A stretch of DNA of 64,000 nucleotides from Laccaria trichodermophora (taxonomy: Eukaryota; Basidiomycota; Agaricomycetes; Agaricales; Hydnangiaceae): the NCBI GenBank assembly GCA_018417955.1, contig JACTVC010000026.1, positions 186,001-250,000 of the forward strand, read 5' to 3'. Each line of letters begins with the position of its first letter. Within the stretch, counting starts at the first letter, position 1. The position numbers were made by a program, and so were the translations under genes. The notes under the pieces were generated by a model. It had not been told where the DNA came from, made no database searches, and worked only from the letters and a program-made list of their open reading frames with translations. Positions 23,204 to 36,451 of the stretch are shown piece after piece.

Positions 23204-24191
23204 TGTTATAGTACCATCCTTTCCTACTTACCTTATTCCTACTACAAGTTCCCTCTCATTCAACTAGGATTATCTACTGACCTATTTAAATTCGTAGTCT
23301 TCATATACTCAGCCTATTTAGGTAGCATACCCGAATTCTATGCAACTTAACTTGGAATTGCTTGATGTGACCACGTTGTTTGGCTCGACACTGTTTGGCG
23401 TACAAGTGGTAACCAAACAGGAGACTAGCAAACAACGCAAAGAACAAAGACTCCCAATCTGGGAGCGGTTGACGAAACCCGAATGCGACAGAAGGTTCTC
23501 TAACCTTCTGTCAGGATCCAGAATCTGTACAGTAGTATATAGTCTGTAAGGATCAAAGAATACATACAACTTTTATCCCCAATACTTGTGTAACCTTAAG
23601 ATCTTGAATTAAGACTAAGTTGTCGTCTAAGAACTACTTGATAAGGCGTTAAGCTATCAATCAAGTTCAATCTCAAATAGTGCTTGGAAGTCCGGTTTTT
23701 TGGTTTTTCAACCCTTTTTTTGAGCTAGAACATTGCCATAAAAATTCCCTGCTACAATTGGGGTTTGTGAACACAAAATTTCAGGGTCAGTCCGGTCTTT
23801 TTTCCAGTCTAAGACCGGAAAAATTTCCTTTTCTGGTGCCCCAGATTCATTGGGGAATTTTAATGGCAACGTGCTAGCAGCAAAACTGACCAAAAAGGCA
23901 GAAAACCGGACTTCCAAGCACTAATCTCAAACGTTAACATCATAGAGACTAGCACTTTAGATTCACGACGGTTTGATCAGACATTTCACGTTCGGTCCGC
24001 TCACGCTCTGCACGGTCTGACTGTTCAATCACATCACGGACTCACGTGATCTAGGAATACTTCGACGTACTCAAGCCCTCGTACTTACTCACGCGCAAGA
24101 GCTTCAATCTGTAAGTTCTTATTCTAGACATAATCACTAACATATTATATTCGCAGGAATATACCAACACGAGAGTAAGTGAACTCTAACA
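23204..24191 (+). repeat. 5' LTR (with MITE inside)
   Basis: Without the MITE and its duplicated 8 bp it is 734 bp, the same as the 3' LTR. By eye 16 substitutions separate the two, all transitions and about 13 in CpG/TpG/CpA context. TTGGTGGACACACTGG follows directly at 24192, consistent with a primer-binding site for a tRNA 3' end in CCA. Confidence 0.9.
23678..23923. mobile_element. hAT-type MITE, 246 bp
   Basis: Termini TAGTGCTTGGAAGTCCGG and its inverted copy, flanked by the 8-bp target duplication ATCTCAAA (23670-23677 and 23924-23931). The 3' LTR has the empty site with one copy of ATCTCAAA, which proves the boundaries. It has no coding capacity. The 8-bp duplication and TAGTG ends fit hAT elements. 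Confidence 0.93.
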
Positions 24192-24387
24192 TTGGTGGAC
24201 ACACTGGGAATTCTATTTCCCTATGTTCGCATCAGCATCCATGCAACCGATTGAACAAGGGATCGAGATCTTTGAACAAGAACCAGGTACTTCCGTCACC
24301 AACCAACAGAACAATTCACACCCACACAACACACCCTATTTCCCCACGCAATCTTTCCTCACCCCATCAAATCGCTAAATTGCAAAT

Positions 24388-26790
24388 ATGCCCGCAGCAG
24401 GCTCTACAGACAATACACACAAATCGTTTAAATCAGGAAGGAAGACAAACAATTCACAATCAACCGGAATGATAGGAGGAACAAGCAATATCCCTACTTC
24501 CGGAACAATGAACACGCCTCGCAGCAAGGAGACCAAACTGGAAACAAGCACGCAGAACGTATTTACACCAGGTACGCCAGACGCGATCGAAGAACTACTA
24601 GACGTTCCTGATGCGCTATCATTTCAAACAGCACAAGATCAACCATCACGCATCCCGGAAGTGGTTGAACCTGAATGCCCTGAGGTCGAAGATCTTGTAG
24701 ATCTAGGAGCACCATTTGCTCCCGAAGACCTCCCCGATCGCGGATCGTACAAGGAGGTAGTAGTGGAGTTTCCAGCTTGCATGCCATTCTCCTCGTTTGG
24801 GGAGAACATTACTGATACAGGGCTTGACAGATCAGAAAAGATCTTCGCTATGGGAGGGCAACACAGACAAGCCTTACAACTAGGAGAGGCTGGTTTACGA
24901 CGGCCTATATACAGCTCTTATGGAAAGATCATATCGCGTAAAGAGCGAAGGGAAGTATTCAAGGAGGAGATGGATATTTTAAGGGAACTATTGACTAACC
25001 TTTACCATTTCAATAACGGCGCTGACGAGGCCGGATTTGCGCTACAAAAAATCATCCTTATAAATCTGAATCAACAACTCAAGAAGCGCAGGAATGAAGT
25101 GGAGGAGGATCTAATATCTAGCGGCAAAGGTATACCTTCCTTACCTAAATGGGGTTTGAATGGTAAAGCTGACAAATTTTGGACCGCCAACGACTTTGAA
25201 ATCTTAGGCACATGTTACTGTCGAGAAGTAGAGAACTTCTTGGGGTATATTGCAGAACATCACGACTTCACCAGAAACAGAGGAAATCACAAGTCGACCG
25301 CTCCAGTCACGCCTTACAAAAAACCCATCATCAAGACTCCAACTATTACAGCAGTTCGAGACTATCAGCCAACGTTTATAGATGGTGAGCTGGATAGCAT
25401 CTCAACACATCTCAAGAAGCCGAAAACTCGTTTTTCGTATCCAGCTGCTAACATGAACACCTCAGCATTTGGACATCCGGCTCAGAACAACTCGTCACAC
25501 GCAATCAAGGAATTATTCGGAGTAAAAGCATCCAAAAACTCTGTAGGACACACAACGCTTACCACAAAATTCGAATCAGGATCTATGCACAAATCTCAAG
25601 AGGATGATAGGTCAGACGCTTCTCATTCCCATCGGTTGGGAAATAGTGTTCAACATTCACAACCTCGAGGAGGAGGCGACCCAGGGGATTCTGATGGAGA
25701 TGATAGCGATGACGGAGGAAGGAATAACGGTCCCCCCAGAGGACCTAGGAAGCCGTCCTTACCAGGAGATCCAAGGAAGAACCCCTTTAACGCTAACCCG
25801 GAAGTATTGGCTTCTTTAACAAGTAAGCCTTCTCCTGAACCTCAATTTGATACTAAACTTAAGGTCGACGCCATTCCTACATGGGATGGGAATCTGGAGA
25901 GCCTACAACAATGGCTCCTGAAAATCAATAGCCTAGCAAAAAGGTCTTCTACGGTTTTCAAGCAATTAGGTATGCTGGTGCCTACGCGGCTCACTGGATC
26001 GGCTGAAATTTGGTATTATAGCCAAAGTGTTGAAACACAAGATAGAATCGAACAAGATTGGAATTCATTACAATCTGCCATCGGAGAATATTATATGAAC
26101 AGAGCGTTCCTCGACAAGCAGAAGGCACACGCGAATCGAGCCTCATACCGCGACGCAGGCAATGGACGGGAAATTCCTAGTGAGTATGTTATTTGCAAAC
26201 TAGAATTATTGCAATTTGTCTATAATTATACGGATAAGGAATTAATCAACAAGGTCATGGAGGGCGCCCCTTCGTACTGGACGCCCATTATCACTCCCCA
26301 TTTGCTCCCGAATCTCGAGCAGTTCCAATTATCTGTTAAATTTCACGAGGATTCACTCCTCAAGCTAGGAGGAGGAGAAAATTCAAATCCAAGCGGAAAC
26401 TGACAAGGTAATCAAAATTACCCCAAGGATAATTCCAGCCAAAGTCCTTACAACCCCTTTAGGAATGCTCGTGTCAACCTTGTAGGATGGTCTAGAGCGA
26501 CTTCAAACCCGCAATTTCCGAAGGATGATTCCAACGTCTTGCCCCATGGTACGCCAGAGGAAAAGGGTGCACGACCCTGTTGACACTGTGGCAGTGGGAA
26601 ACACTGGGACAGAGACTGCAAGCACGCTAGGAAAGGAGAAAAGCGCGCTAGAGTAAATGTGGTAGTCACAGCGGTGGAAGACGACCAAGCGCAAGAAGAG
26701 TATGATAACGCCTATTACGAACAATTCAGCGACTCAGATGAAGAAGAAGTAAGCGGTAATCCGGATTTTTCGAAACCCTCTCAGCTCTAA
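24388..26790 (+). pseudogene. Retrotransposon gag with zinc knuckle
   Basis: An open frame of 671 codons (24388-26403) has a long low-complexity N-terminal half, an acidic Gly/Asp stretch (about 25670-25720) and a Ty3-type gag domain (IPTWDGNLESLQQWLLKIN to LEQFQLSVKFHEDSL). After TGA at 26401 the same frame continues to a CCHC knuckle (CX2CX4HX4C near 26576-26617) whose second position is a TGA (26581). It then enters an acidic tail ending about 26790. Capsid assembly and RNA binding are the family roles. Confidence 0.85.
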
Positions 26791-27049
26791 AGGAAGTATC
26801 AAAGCTGGGGGGGGTAAGCATAGCAAAGACTTCTCGAGTGTATTCAGGCACTGAATCTTGGCAGAGGAACTTACGGAATCCATATGCCAACTCGCCCTCT
26901 TTAAGTTCAACATTTATCAAACATTCAGCACCTCCTCTTATCAACCGCAAAACACGTCGCAAACTTTCGAAAGAAATGAAAGGCTCCTCGTTTTACACAC
27001 AAACGCAGGGAGATAACATGGTCAAACCAATAATCGAACTTAAGAAACA

Positions 27050-30000
27050 TTTAGCCTGACCACCAGGATGAGCCTTTCTGGGAGCACGCGCCACCGAGAC
27101 GTCAGCTTACCTTAATGATCTGGAAAGTAAGCCCATCTCAGTCATTGTGGACTTGGGCTCCGACATCACATTGATCTCCGAGAAAACGCTTGAACAAATG
27201 TCTGTCCAACCCAAAGTCCGGACTGGACAACAGATAAATTTAATTCAAGTAACTGGGAACACGATAATTACCGGGTACGTCACGCTAAGTTTATATTTCA
27301 AAAGCATAGAAGGCCCAGTCCTTATAAAGGTCGAAGCATATATTGTTAAAGGAATGTCAACGCCTTTCATCCTTGGAAATGACTTTGCTGACCAGTACTC
27401 CATTTCCTTACTTAGGGAAGAGGGCCAGAGCACCTTGTTGTTCGGCCAATCCAGATGCTCTAAGAAGGTACATAATTCTCTTAAATCAGGCTTCATTGAT
27501 GAAGATGGCCACGCATTTAAGTTACGCGTGCAACCCAATATCACAGCTAAAGTGCTCAAAGCTAAATGGCACAGGAAGTCTCAGAAGCTAAAACACCGAT
27601 CTACCCAACGATCAACAAGCAATCACATTCGCTCAAAATATTCTGTTGAAATCACCCCCGAAACTACTAAGTTAGTAAAGGTGCATGCTAATTTCGTAGG
27701 GAATTCTGATCTTTTATTTGTAGAAAAGAGATTAGCAACGAGTGGGGGACCAGAGAACATTTATGGATGTGGTGATACCCTAATAAGTAAGGAATCTCCG
27801 TCAGTGTACGTCTCTAATTTCTCTCAGAGACCGATCACCATCCCTGCAGGGCATGTCCTGAGTCAGGGACAGGACCCTTTGACTTGGCTGGATAAGGAAA
27901 GCCAGTTCTGCGAAAGCAAGCGCAATGCTATTAGCGCACACGCTAATCTACTGCAAAGTATTGTGAACATGGACGAGGCTTGTACCAGAGAGAATCCTTT
28001 CGTGCAGACTGCAAAAAGTGAAGTCAAGAATCTACAAGATACGTCACGACAGGACTACTCAGCTGATGAAGTTCTAGCAGAGCCACCTTTGGAAGGAGGA
28101 CCCAAAACCGCTGAGACACCGGAGGATTCTACAAATTTAACGCAACTACTGGAAGAAGTTGATATTTCGCCAAATCTGACATCCGCTCAAGCAATGCGAC
28201 TACGAGAAGTTTTAATGCAACATAAGGAAGTGTTTGGACTTGAAGGAAGGCTAGGATATTACGCGGTAGAAGTAGATATCCCTCTGGTCCCTAATACAAA
28301 ACCGATCTCCATTCCACCCTATCAAGCATCGCCTGCCAACCGAGACGTAATCGACAAGCAAATGGATTTGTGGATTAAATTGGGCGTCATAGAACCCTCT
28401 AAAAGCCCATGGGGGGCACCCGTGTTCATAGCGTATAGGAACAACAAACCTTGAATGGTTATTGATCTCAGGAGATTAAATGAAAGAGTTATAGCAGATG
28501 AGTTCCCCTTGCCCCAGCAGGATGAAATACTTCAATCCTTGGAAGGAAGCCAATATCTAACAACACTCGACGCGCTCGCGGGATTCACACAATTAAGCAT
28601 TAAGCCTGAAGACCGAGAAAAACTTGCATTCAGGAGCCACAGAGGATTATATCAGTTTAAAAGGATGCTGTTTGGGTATTGTAATGGGCCTGCAGTATTC
28701 CAGAGAGTCATGCAAGGAATTTTAGCTCCGTACCTCTGGATTTTTGCACTGGTATATATTGACGACATCATCATTTTCTCTAAGTCCTTTGAAGATCATA
28801 TAAATCATATTGAACTAGTTCTCAAAGCAATTAAGGATGCTAAAATTACTCTATCACCTGCTAAATGTCACTTCGGGTACCAGTCCCTAATGTTACTCAG
28901 GCAAAAGGTATCCCGACTAGGATTATCAACCCATAAGGAAAAGGTCAACACTATCATTCAACTAGATAATCCCAGGAACGTACATGACTTACAAGTGTTC
29001 CTGGGCATGATGGTCTACTTTTCCTCTTATGTTCCTTTCTACGCATGGATCGTTCATCCGTTATTCCAACTACTGAAACGAGGAAATAAGTGGAAGTGGG
29101 AAAAAGAGGAGCAAAATGCGTACGATCTCTGCAAACAAGTCCTAACGCAGGCCCCAGTACAGGCACATGCAATGCCTGGACTTCCCTATCGTATTTACTC
29201 CAATGCTTGTGATTTTGCGCTTGCAGCCATCCTTCAACAAGTTCAACCAATCAAGGTTAAGGAATTATGAGGAACTAAGACGTATGAATTATTAGAACGC
29301 ACATTCAAATCTGGAGAACCTGTCCCAGACCTCATCACTCACCTAGTTAAAGAAAACTCCGACGTTCTGTGATCAGGGGAATGGGATAAAGATTTCAACA
29401 ACACCACTGTACATGTGGAATGGGTAATCGCATACTGGTCCAGGGTATTACAATCCGCCAAACGGAACTACTCGCCGACCAAGAGAGAGGCCCTAGTGTT
29501 GAAAGAAGGACTCATTAAATTTCAGCTGTATTTGGAAGGAGAAAATATATTCGCTGTTACTGACCATGCAGTGTTAACCTGGAGCAGAACGTTTCAGAAT
29601 ATTAACCGAAGACTTCTAATGTGGGGGTTAGTATTTTCCGTGTTTCCTAATATGAAAATAGTTCATCGTGCAGGAAGAGTCCACTCTAATGTGGATCCTG
29701 TTTCCTGACTACGATGGTGAATACCACCACAGGAAAGTCCATTAGATGATGAAGTCAACCCATTGAAATTGAAGCAAGTCGAGGACCTGTTACGAGACAT
29801 GTTCGAAGAACTAGGGCCGGCGTTCGAGGAAAAATTGCTAACATCAGCAACAAATTTCGCCAATGCTGAAATCCAGCCTGAAGCTGATCATACGTCTGTA
29901 AGTGTATCAGTAACGTTGGAAAACAAGGAAGAGATTGAAATATCATATGCAACATCGCGTTCATTCTCGACTACTGTTCAAATAGATGACCTAGAAATAC

Positions 30001-33000
30001 GAAAATGGAAGAGCACCTACGAAAAGGACCCTCATTTCAATCTAGTACTAGAAAGTCAGAAGGCAGATAACGGAGGGAACCCCACCTTTTCTCAGTACCA
30101 TCATTCCAAGGAGGGACTCATCTATTTTGAGAACTCAACAGGAAACACTCGGCTATGTGTTCCAAAGAACTTACGCGTCGAAATCATGAAAGAGGCACAT
30201 GATACCATCACGGAAGCAGCGCATGGAGGATATTTCAAGACCTATAACAGAATTAGTGGTACTTACTACTGGCCCCGAATGTCCAGGGAGATCAAGATCT
30301 TCGTAAACACCTGTGACATTTGTCAGAAGACCAAACTGAGACAGCACGGACCTATGGGGTTATTACAATCTATTCCTATACCGTCGCAACCCTTTGAGGT
30401 TGTTAGCATGGACTTCATACTCGAACTGCCTATTTCAAATGGGTTTGATAACGTGATGGTAATAGTAGACAAACTTACAAAATACGCGATCTTCGTGCCC
30501 ACTCGTACAAGAGTTACGGAAGAAGAAACCGCGAAGTTGTTTTTCAAACATGTTATTTCAAAGTTCGGAATCCTGCGACAAGTCATCTCTGATTGAGACA
30601 CGAGGTGGTGAGGTGATTTTTGGAAAGAAATCTGTCGATTGATGGGAATGCGATGTTCCTTAACGACGTCATATCATCCGCAAGCTGGCGGCTAAACGGA
30701 GATTATGAATCAGGGTCTAGAAATTTCCATTCGTGCTTACATTGGTCCAGAACAGGATAACTGGAGCGAAATGTTAGACGGTCTAGCTTTATCCTATAAC
30801 TCTTCAACACATACGGCTACTGGATTCAGCCCAGCATACCTTCTAAGAGGATTCCAACCCATCACTAGCTGACTGGTGGCTACCACTTTTATCTATAACC
30901 TAGACTTAAGCCTAGAGGGTCATTTCTATAACTTAGACATAAGCCTAGAGGCCATATCTATAATGCTTAGGATTTTTTGAAAGGCATTTCAAATGTAGGC
31001 CTGGGTATTTCATAGTGAATTTTCCATAGATACCCAGCGCATTTTCTGTGAAATTTCAAATGCAGCCCTGGATATTTCATTGTGATTTTTCAATAGATAC
31101 CCTGGGTATTTCATTGGGAAATTTTCAAATGTCACCCTTGGTATTTCATTGCGATTTTTCAATGGATACCTGGCGCATTTCACTGCGAAATTTCAAATGT
31201 AGCCCTTGGTATTTCATTGCGATTTTTCAATAGATACCCTGGGTATTTCATTGCAAAATTTCAAATGTAGCCCTGGGCATTTCATTGCGATTTTTCAAAT
31301 GTATCCCTGGGTATTTCATTGTGATTTTTCAATAGATACCCTGGGTATTTCATTGCGATTTTTCAATAGATACCCTTGGTATTTCATTGTGATTTTTCAA
31401 TAGATACCCTGGGCATTTCATTGCGATTCTTCAAATGTATCCCTGGGTATTTCATTGCAAAATTTCAATGGATACCTGGCGCATTTCATTGCAATTTTTC
31501 AATAGATACCCTAGGTATTTCATTGCAATTTTTCAAATGGAGCCTGGGGCATTTCATTGCGATTGTTCAATAGATACCCTGGGCATTTCATTGTGATTTT
31601 TCAAATGTATCCCTGGGTATTTCATTGCAAAATTTCAATGGATACCTGGCGCATTTCATTGCAATTTTTCAATAGATACCCTTGGTATTTCATTGCGATT
31701 TTTCAAATGTATCCCTGGGTATTTCATTGTGATTTTTCAAATGTGTTCCTGGGTATTTCATTGCGATTTTTCAATAGATACCCTTGGTATTTCATTGCGA
31801 TTTTTCAAATGTATCCCTGGGTATTTCATTGCAATTTTTCAAATGGAGCCCTGGGTATTTCATTGCAATTTTTCAAATGGAGCCCTGGGCATTTCATTGC
31901 AATTTTTCAAATGTATCCCACATGTCAGGGTCCATGCAATGGGCTTCCCTGGAGGGTGGTCACATGACGAATTACCAAAAATGGTCAAAAGATGAAAGTT
32001 GTAGCCCTACACTGTAGCTTCCCGAATCTGTTTGAATTATGTTCTGAAGTGCTCCCATTGTGGAGATATGAGGTAAAGGAATTTCAAAAGTGTCGCATTT
32101 TTTTTTTTTTTTGTGTTTTTCTCTATGAAAACAAAACCAAATAACATCATTTCAGTATATTCACAAAGCTAAAAGAAAGGGCTACAATTATTGTATTGTG
32201 GGAAAAATGACCAAAAAAGGAAGGTGCATCCCCTACTATAAGAATCAGATATAGATTTACTGGTAGACTACAAAAAAGTCGGACTTAGACTACACAGTTT
32301 ACTGATACACTATAAAAGACTACAAAAGTTGAACTTCGACTACAAAGTTTACTAATACACTACAAAAGCATGGACTTAGACTACAAAGTTAGGGTTAGAG
32401 TCAAAAGGTTATCTTGACTACAAAGTTTGTAGTGTGCGCTTTTTCATTAAAAAAGTTTGTAGTGTCCGCTTTTTGAGACTACAAAAGTTTGTAGTGTTGC
32501 GCTTTTTTATTAGAAAAGTTTGTAGTGTCCGCTTTTTGAGACTACAAAAGTTTGTAGTGTGCGCTTTTTTAGACTACAAAAGTTTGTAGTGTCTGCTTTT
32601 TCATTTGGAAAAGTTTGTAGTTGACATGTAGTTTATGGTGTCCTTGGCCCTATCTATGTTATGGGGATGAGGTTGAAGGATTACCATCATATTGCCAGTG
32701 CTGCAGCATTAGTATTTGACATCATGCACAAGTTGTCTTTCACATTAGGAAAGGCCATTCTATGTCTTTCATATTGATACCTCCTGTCCTATCTTAAAAC
32801 ATAATTATAAGTTCATGTGGGGATATGGCTCCAGGATTGACATGACATGACCAGTTTTTGACATCATGACCAAGTTTGGCTTTCACACTGTCTGCTTTCA
32901 CATTGATAGCTACTGGCCTGTCCCAAAGATAGTCAACTTTGATACAGGTCTTTGAGGGCTGTAGGATGATGGGCTGATTCATCCTTTGAGGTGTCTTTGA

Positions 33001-35489
33001 GACAGATCATGTTGTAAGTTGACCATGTATTGAGTAAATATCAACATGAATAGCCTTCTCTAGCTTGAAAGCCAACTTGGGCATGATGTGAGGAACTGAT
33101 GATGTGGCAATAGCAATATGTAATGTCATGTCAATCCTTCAGCCATATCCCCATATGAGCTTACAATTATGTCTTGAGATAGGACAGGAGGTATCAATAT
33201 GAAAGACATAGAATGGCCTTTCCTAATGTGAAAGACAACTTGTGCATGATGTCAAATACTAATGCTGCAGCACTGGCAATATGATGGTAATCCTTCAACC
33301 TCATCCCCATAACATAGATAGGGCCAAGGACACCATAAACTACATGTCAACTACAAACTTTTCCAAATGAAAAAGCAGATACTACAAACTCTTCTAATAA
33401 AAAAGCAGACACTACAAACTTTTGTAGTCTAAAAAAGCACACACTACAAACTTTTGTAGTCTCAAAAAGCGGACACTACAAACTTTTCTAATAAAAAAGC
33501 GCAACACTACAAACTTTTGTAGTCTCAAAAAGCGGACACTACAAACTTTTTTAATGAAAAAGCGCACACTACAAACTTTGTAGTCAAGATAACCTTTGGG
33601 CTACAACTTTCATCTTTTGACCATTTTTGGTAATTCGTCATGTGACCACCCTCCAGGGAAGCCCATTGCATGGACCCTGACATGTGGGATACATTTGAAA
33701 AATTGCAATGAAATATCCAGGGATACATTTGAAAAATTGCAATGAAATGCCCAGGGCTCCATTTGAAAAATTGCAATGAAATGCCCAGGGCTCCATTTGA
33801 AAAATTGCAATGAAATACCCAGGGATACATTTGAAAAATCGCAATGAAATGCCCAGGGTATCTATTGAAAAATCACAATGAAATGCCCCAGGCTCCATTT
33901 GAAAAATCGCAATGAAATACCTAGGATATCTATTGAAAAATTGCAATGAAATGCGCCAGGTATCCATTGAAATTTTGCAATGAAATACCCAGGGATACAT
34001 TTGAGAAACCGCAATGAAATGCCCAGGGCTCCATTTGAAAAATTGCAATGAAATGCCCAGGGTATCTATTGAAAAATCGCAATAAAATACCCAGGAATAC
34101 ATTTGAAAAATTGCAATGAAATACCCAGGGATACATTTGAAAAATTGCAATGAAATACCAAGGGTATCTATTGAAAAATTGCAATGAAATGCGCCAGGTA
34201 TCCATTGAAATTTTGCAATGAAATACCCAGGGATACATTTGAAGAATCGCAATGAAATGCCCAGGGTATCTATTGAAAAATCACAATGAAATACCAAGGG
34301 TATCTATTGAAAAATCGCAATGAAATACCCAGGGTATCTATTGAAAAATCACAATGAAATATCCAGGGATACATTTGAAAAATCGCAATGAAATGCCCAG
34401 GGCTACATTTGAAATTTTGCAATGAAATACCCAGGGTATCTATTGAAAAATCGCAATGAAATACCAAGGGCTACATTTGAAATTTCGCAGTGAAATGCGC
34501 CAGGTATCCATTGAAAAATCGCAATGAAATACCAAGGGTGACATTTGAAAATTTCCCAATGAAATACCCAGGGTATCTATTGAAAAATCACAATGAAATA
34601 TCCAGGGCTGCATTTGAAATTTCACAGAAAATGCGCTGGGTATCTATGGAAAATTCACTATGAAATACCCAGGCCTACATTTGAAATGCCTTTCAAAAAA
34701 TCCTAAGCATTATAGATATGGCCTCTAGGCTTATGTCTAAGTTATAGAAATGACCCTCTAGGCTTGGGTCTAGGTTATAGAAATAAAGTGGTAGCCACTA
34801 GTGACTAGCACGACAATCTTGAGTCAAGCTCCCAACATCGATTGAATGGAGATATCAGATTCAGGGGATATCAATCGGGAAACCCTGCATGATAAAGCGC
34901 TTAATCTAGTAGAAGGGTTTGTCGCTGAAAGAACGAGAGCTAAGGACGCACTCCTTTTGGGTCAAATATTTCAAAAGAAGTCATATAACAAAGGACGACT
35001 CAACTTGGAATTTGAAGAAGGGGACAAGGTTGTCATAAATCGAAAAAATCTTGGCCTGCTAAGAGAAGAGAAAGGAAGGGGGGACAAATTTTTAGCAAGG
35101 TACGAAGGACCTTTCGAAATCACGAAGAAAATAAGTGCAGTCGCTTACCGTCTTCGAATGCCAGCATCATATGGTATGCATCCAGTACTCAATATCGAGC
35201 ATCTGGAGAGGTACCAAGAGTCACCTAAAGAATTTGGGGAGCGGCCACAACTTAAAACGAATAGATTAAGTTTCGACGCATTGCCAGAATACGAGGTTGA
35301 TTGAATAATAAGCGAACGCACGCATAAAGGCAGGAACGGATGCAAGATACTGATCTATCGCGTACGTTATACCAATTATGGACCAGAAGACGACACTTGG
35401 GAGACAAAGCAAAATTTGAAGAATGCTCCAGAAGTTTTGCGTGAATGGGAAAAGTTCAAGGTGCTCCAAAGAAGAAGTCTAAAATATTG
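27050..35489 (+). pseudogene. Retrotransposon pol: protease, RT, RNase H, integrase, chromodomain
   Basis: One frame interrupted by TGA codons and by the foldback element. Protease around 27150: VDLGSDITLIS, where the catalytic D-S/T-G has become DLG, as a TCG to TTG change would give. Reverse transcriptase 28455-29270: motifs TTLDALAGFTQL and YIDDIIIFS. RNase H 29200-29700 begins YSNACDFALAAILQQ, where the usual first Asp is Asn. Integrase 29763-30869: HHCC region with CDICQKTK, core MDF, ISD, then YHPQAGG followed by TAA. It resumes after the insertion at 34810. The chromodomain (35305-35489) includes YRVRYTNYGPEDDTWE and follows a TGA at 35302. Not functional as it stands; domain order is that of chromoviruses. 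Confidence 0.88.
30870..34801. mobile_element. 3.9-kb foldback element (giant imperfect palindrome)
   Basis: Ends TGACTGGTGGCTACCAC and an inverted match, flanked by TCACTAGC (30862-30869) and TGACTAGC (34802-34809), a near-perfect 8-bp target duplication. Removing the insert with one copy restores the integrase frame. Each arm has a unique terminal block, about 0.9 kb of degenerate units of the form GGTATTTCATTGCGATTTTT, a unique block and a CTACAAA/GTAGTGTCCGC repeat zone. The right arm lacks about 400 bp present at 31998-32405. The arms meet around a spacer of about 250 bp near 32860-33110. The ORFs in the arms are repeat translations, not genes. The 8-bp duplication suggests hAT mobilisation. 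Confidence 0.88.
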
Positions 35490-35609
35490 ACATAGGTAAG
35501 TTGGGATTTTTTTTATGTAAACGCGGAGGAACGGCAGGCCTCTATCAAACAAATTCCCCACATCACAATCTTGCATATCAACTAGCACTACCTGACTCTT
35601 AACTCAGCA

Positions 35610-36425
35610 ATGCAATCCGTCGAACTTTACAACCCCGTCTCTCCAAACATGCATGTCATGTCCCTCGCCTCCGCTTACTCCCTATCCGAAGACCTCAACC
35701 CCCTTAACTATCAGCTCACTACAGACGATTTTATCGCCCTCATACAAGCAGACGGACAACTTCTATACGCTCTCGACCCCTCTACTACCAACTCCTTATT
35801 CTGGGCATTACTGCGACTGGTGTGGTACATAGTTAGAGTGGCCTCTCACGGACTTCATAACGACCTGTCCATCCCATTCGCCTCGAAGGGGTATATCCCC
35901 CAATCCTTTTTCGACCGTATCTCCATGCAATGACCGGAGATTCTTACCATCCAAGACCACCACTTCCCTAACCCTCTGTGCGGATACACCACTAGGGAAA
36001 ACCTAGCCGCATGGTACCGCGACTTTCAGACCATGGGACGACTCGCCATCCAGTGGATTCAAACAGCCCAATGCCAAACTCTTCAGATAGGCGCCGGAAC
36101 TGGATGGAATTGGGAAGGGCATCAGGGTAGTAGTCTCGAGTATCCAGATAGGCTTTTGATCACCAGGAGACATTTGGAGAGCAGCGAGATCTCTGAGATG
36201 GATGACGATGACCGTTTCTCTGAAACGTCTTCCGAATGGTCTAACAAGGGAGTAGGAGGCTGGGACAGCAAAGGATTAGTTGAGGAAGGACCTGTAGAGG
36301 ATCGGCGTATTGTGTTACACCCCACCAAATCCAACTACGCTCTACGTTACCCCGACTTTGATCCCTTTGGCGGGCAGCCGCTCATTGACAACAGATACAC
36401 CGGTGATGGCAATAATTACTGCTGA
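35610..36425 (+). pseudogene. Extra ORF3 of the LTR retrotransposon, unknown function
   Basis: A sense-strand frame of about 271 codons between the chromodomain and the 3' LTR, broken once by TGA at 35931 with the same frame continuing. It starts MQSVELYNPVSPNMHVMSLA, contains one hydrophobic stretch (LFWALLRLVWYIVRVA), then an acidic Ser-rich region (SEISEMDDDDRFSETSSEW) and ends GDGNNYC. No similarity to gag or pol domains. The position is that of env-like or accessory ORFs, but I see no signal peptide, so no function is assigned. Confidence 0.6.
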
Positions 36426-36451
36426 GCGATGATCGTTCACCCCAACGCCAT

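Noticed and set aside
24179..24472. 97-codon ORF before gag
   Set aside because: Lies in the leader after the LTR and overlaps the real gag start in another frame.
30594..30611. TGA codons as recoded sense codons
   Set aside because: The free-standing G-domain and transposase genes use TGA as a normal stop, and the CpG-biased LTR differences explain the TGA codons by mutation.
31048..34625. Many ORFs of 60-220 codons reading MxFHCDFSIDTLGISL and similar on both strands
   Set aside because: They are translations of the foldback element's TATTTCATTG repeat units; the repeats are non-coding and inverted.
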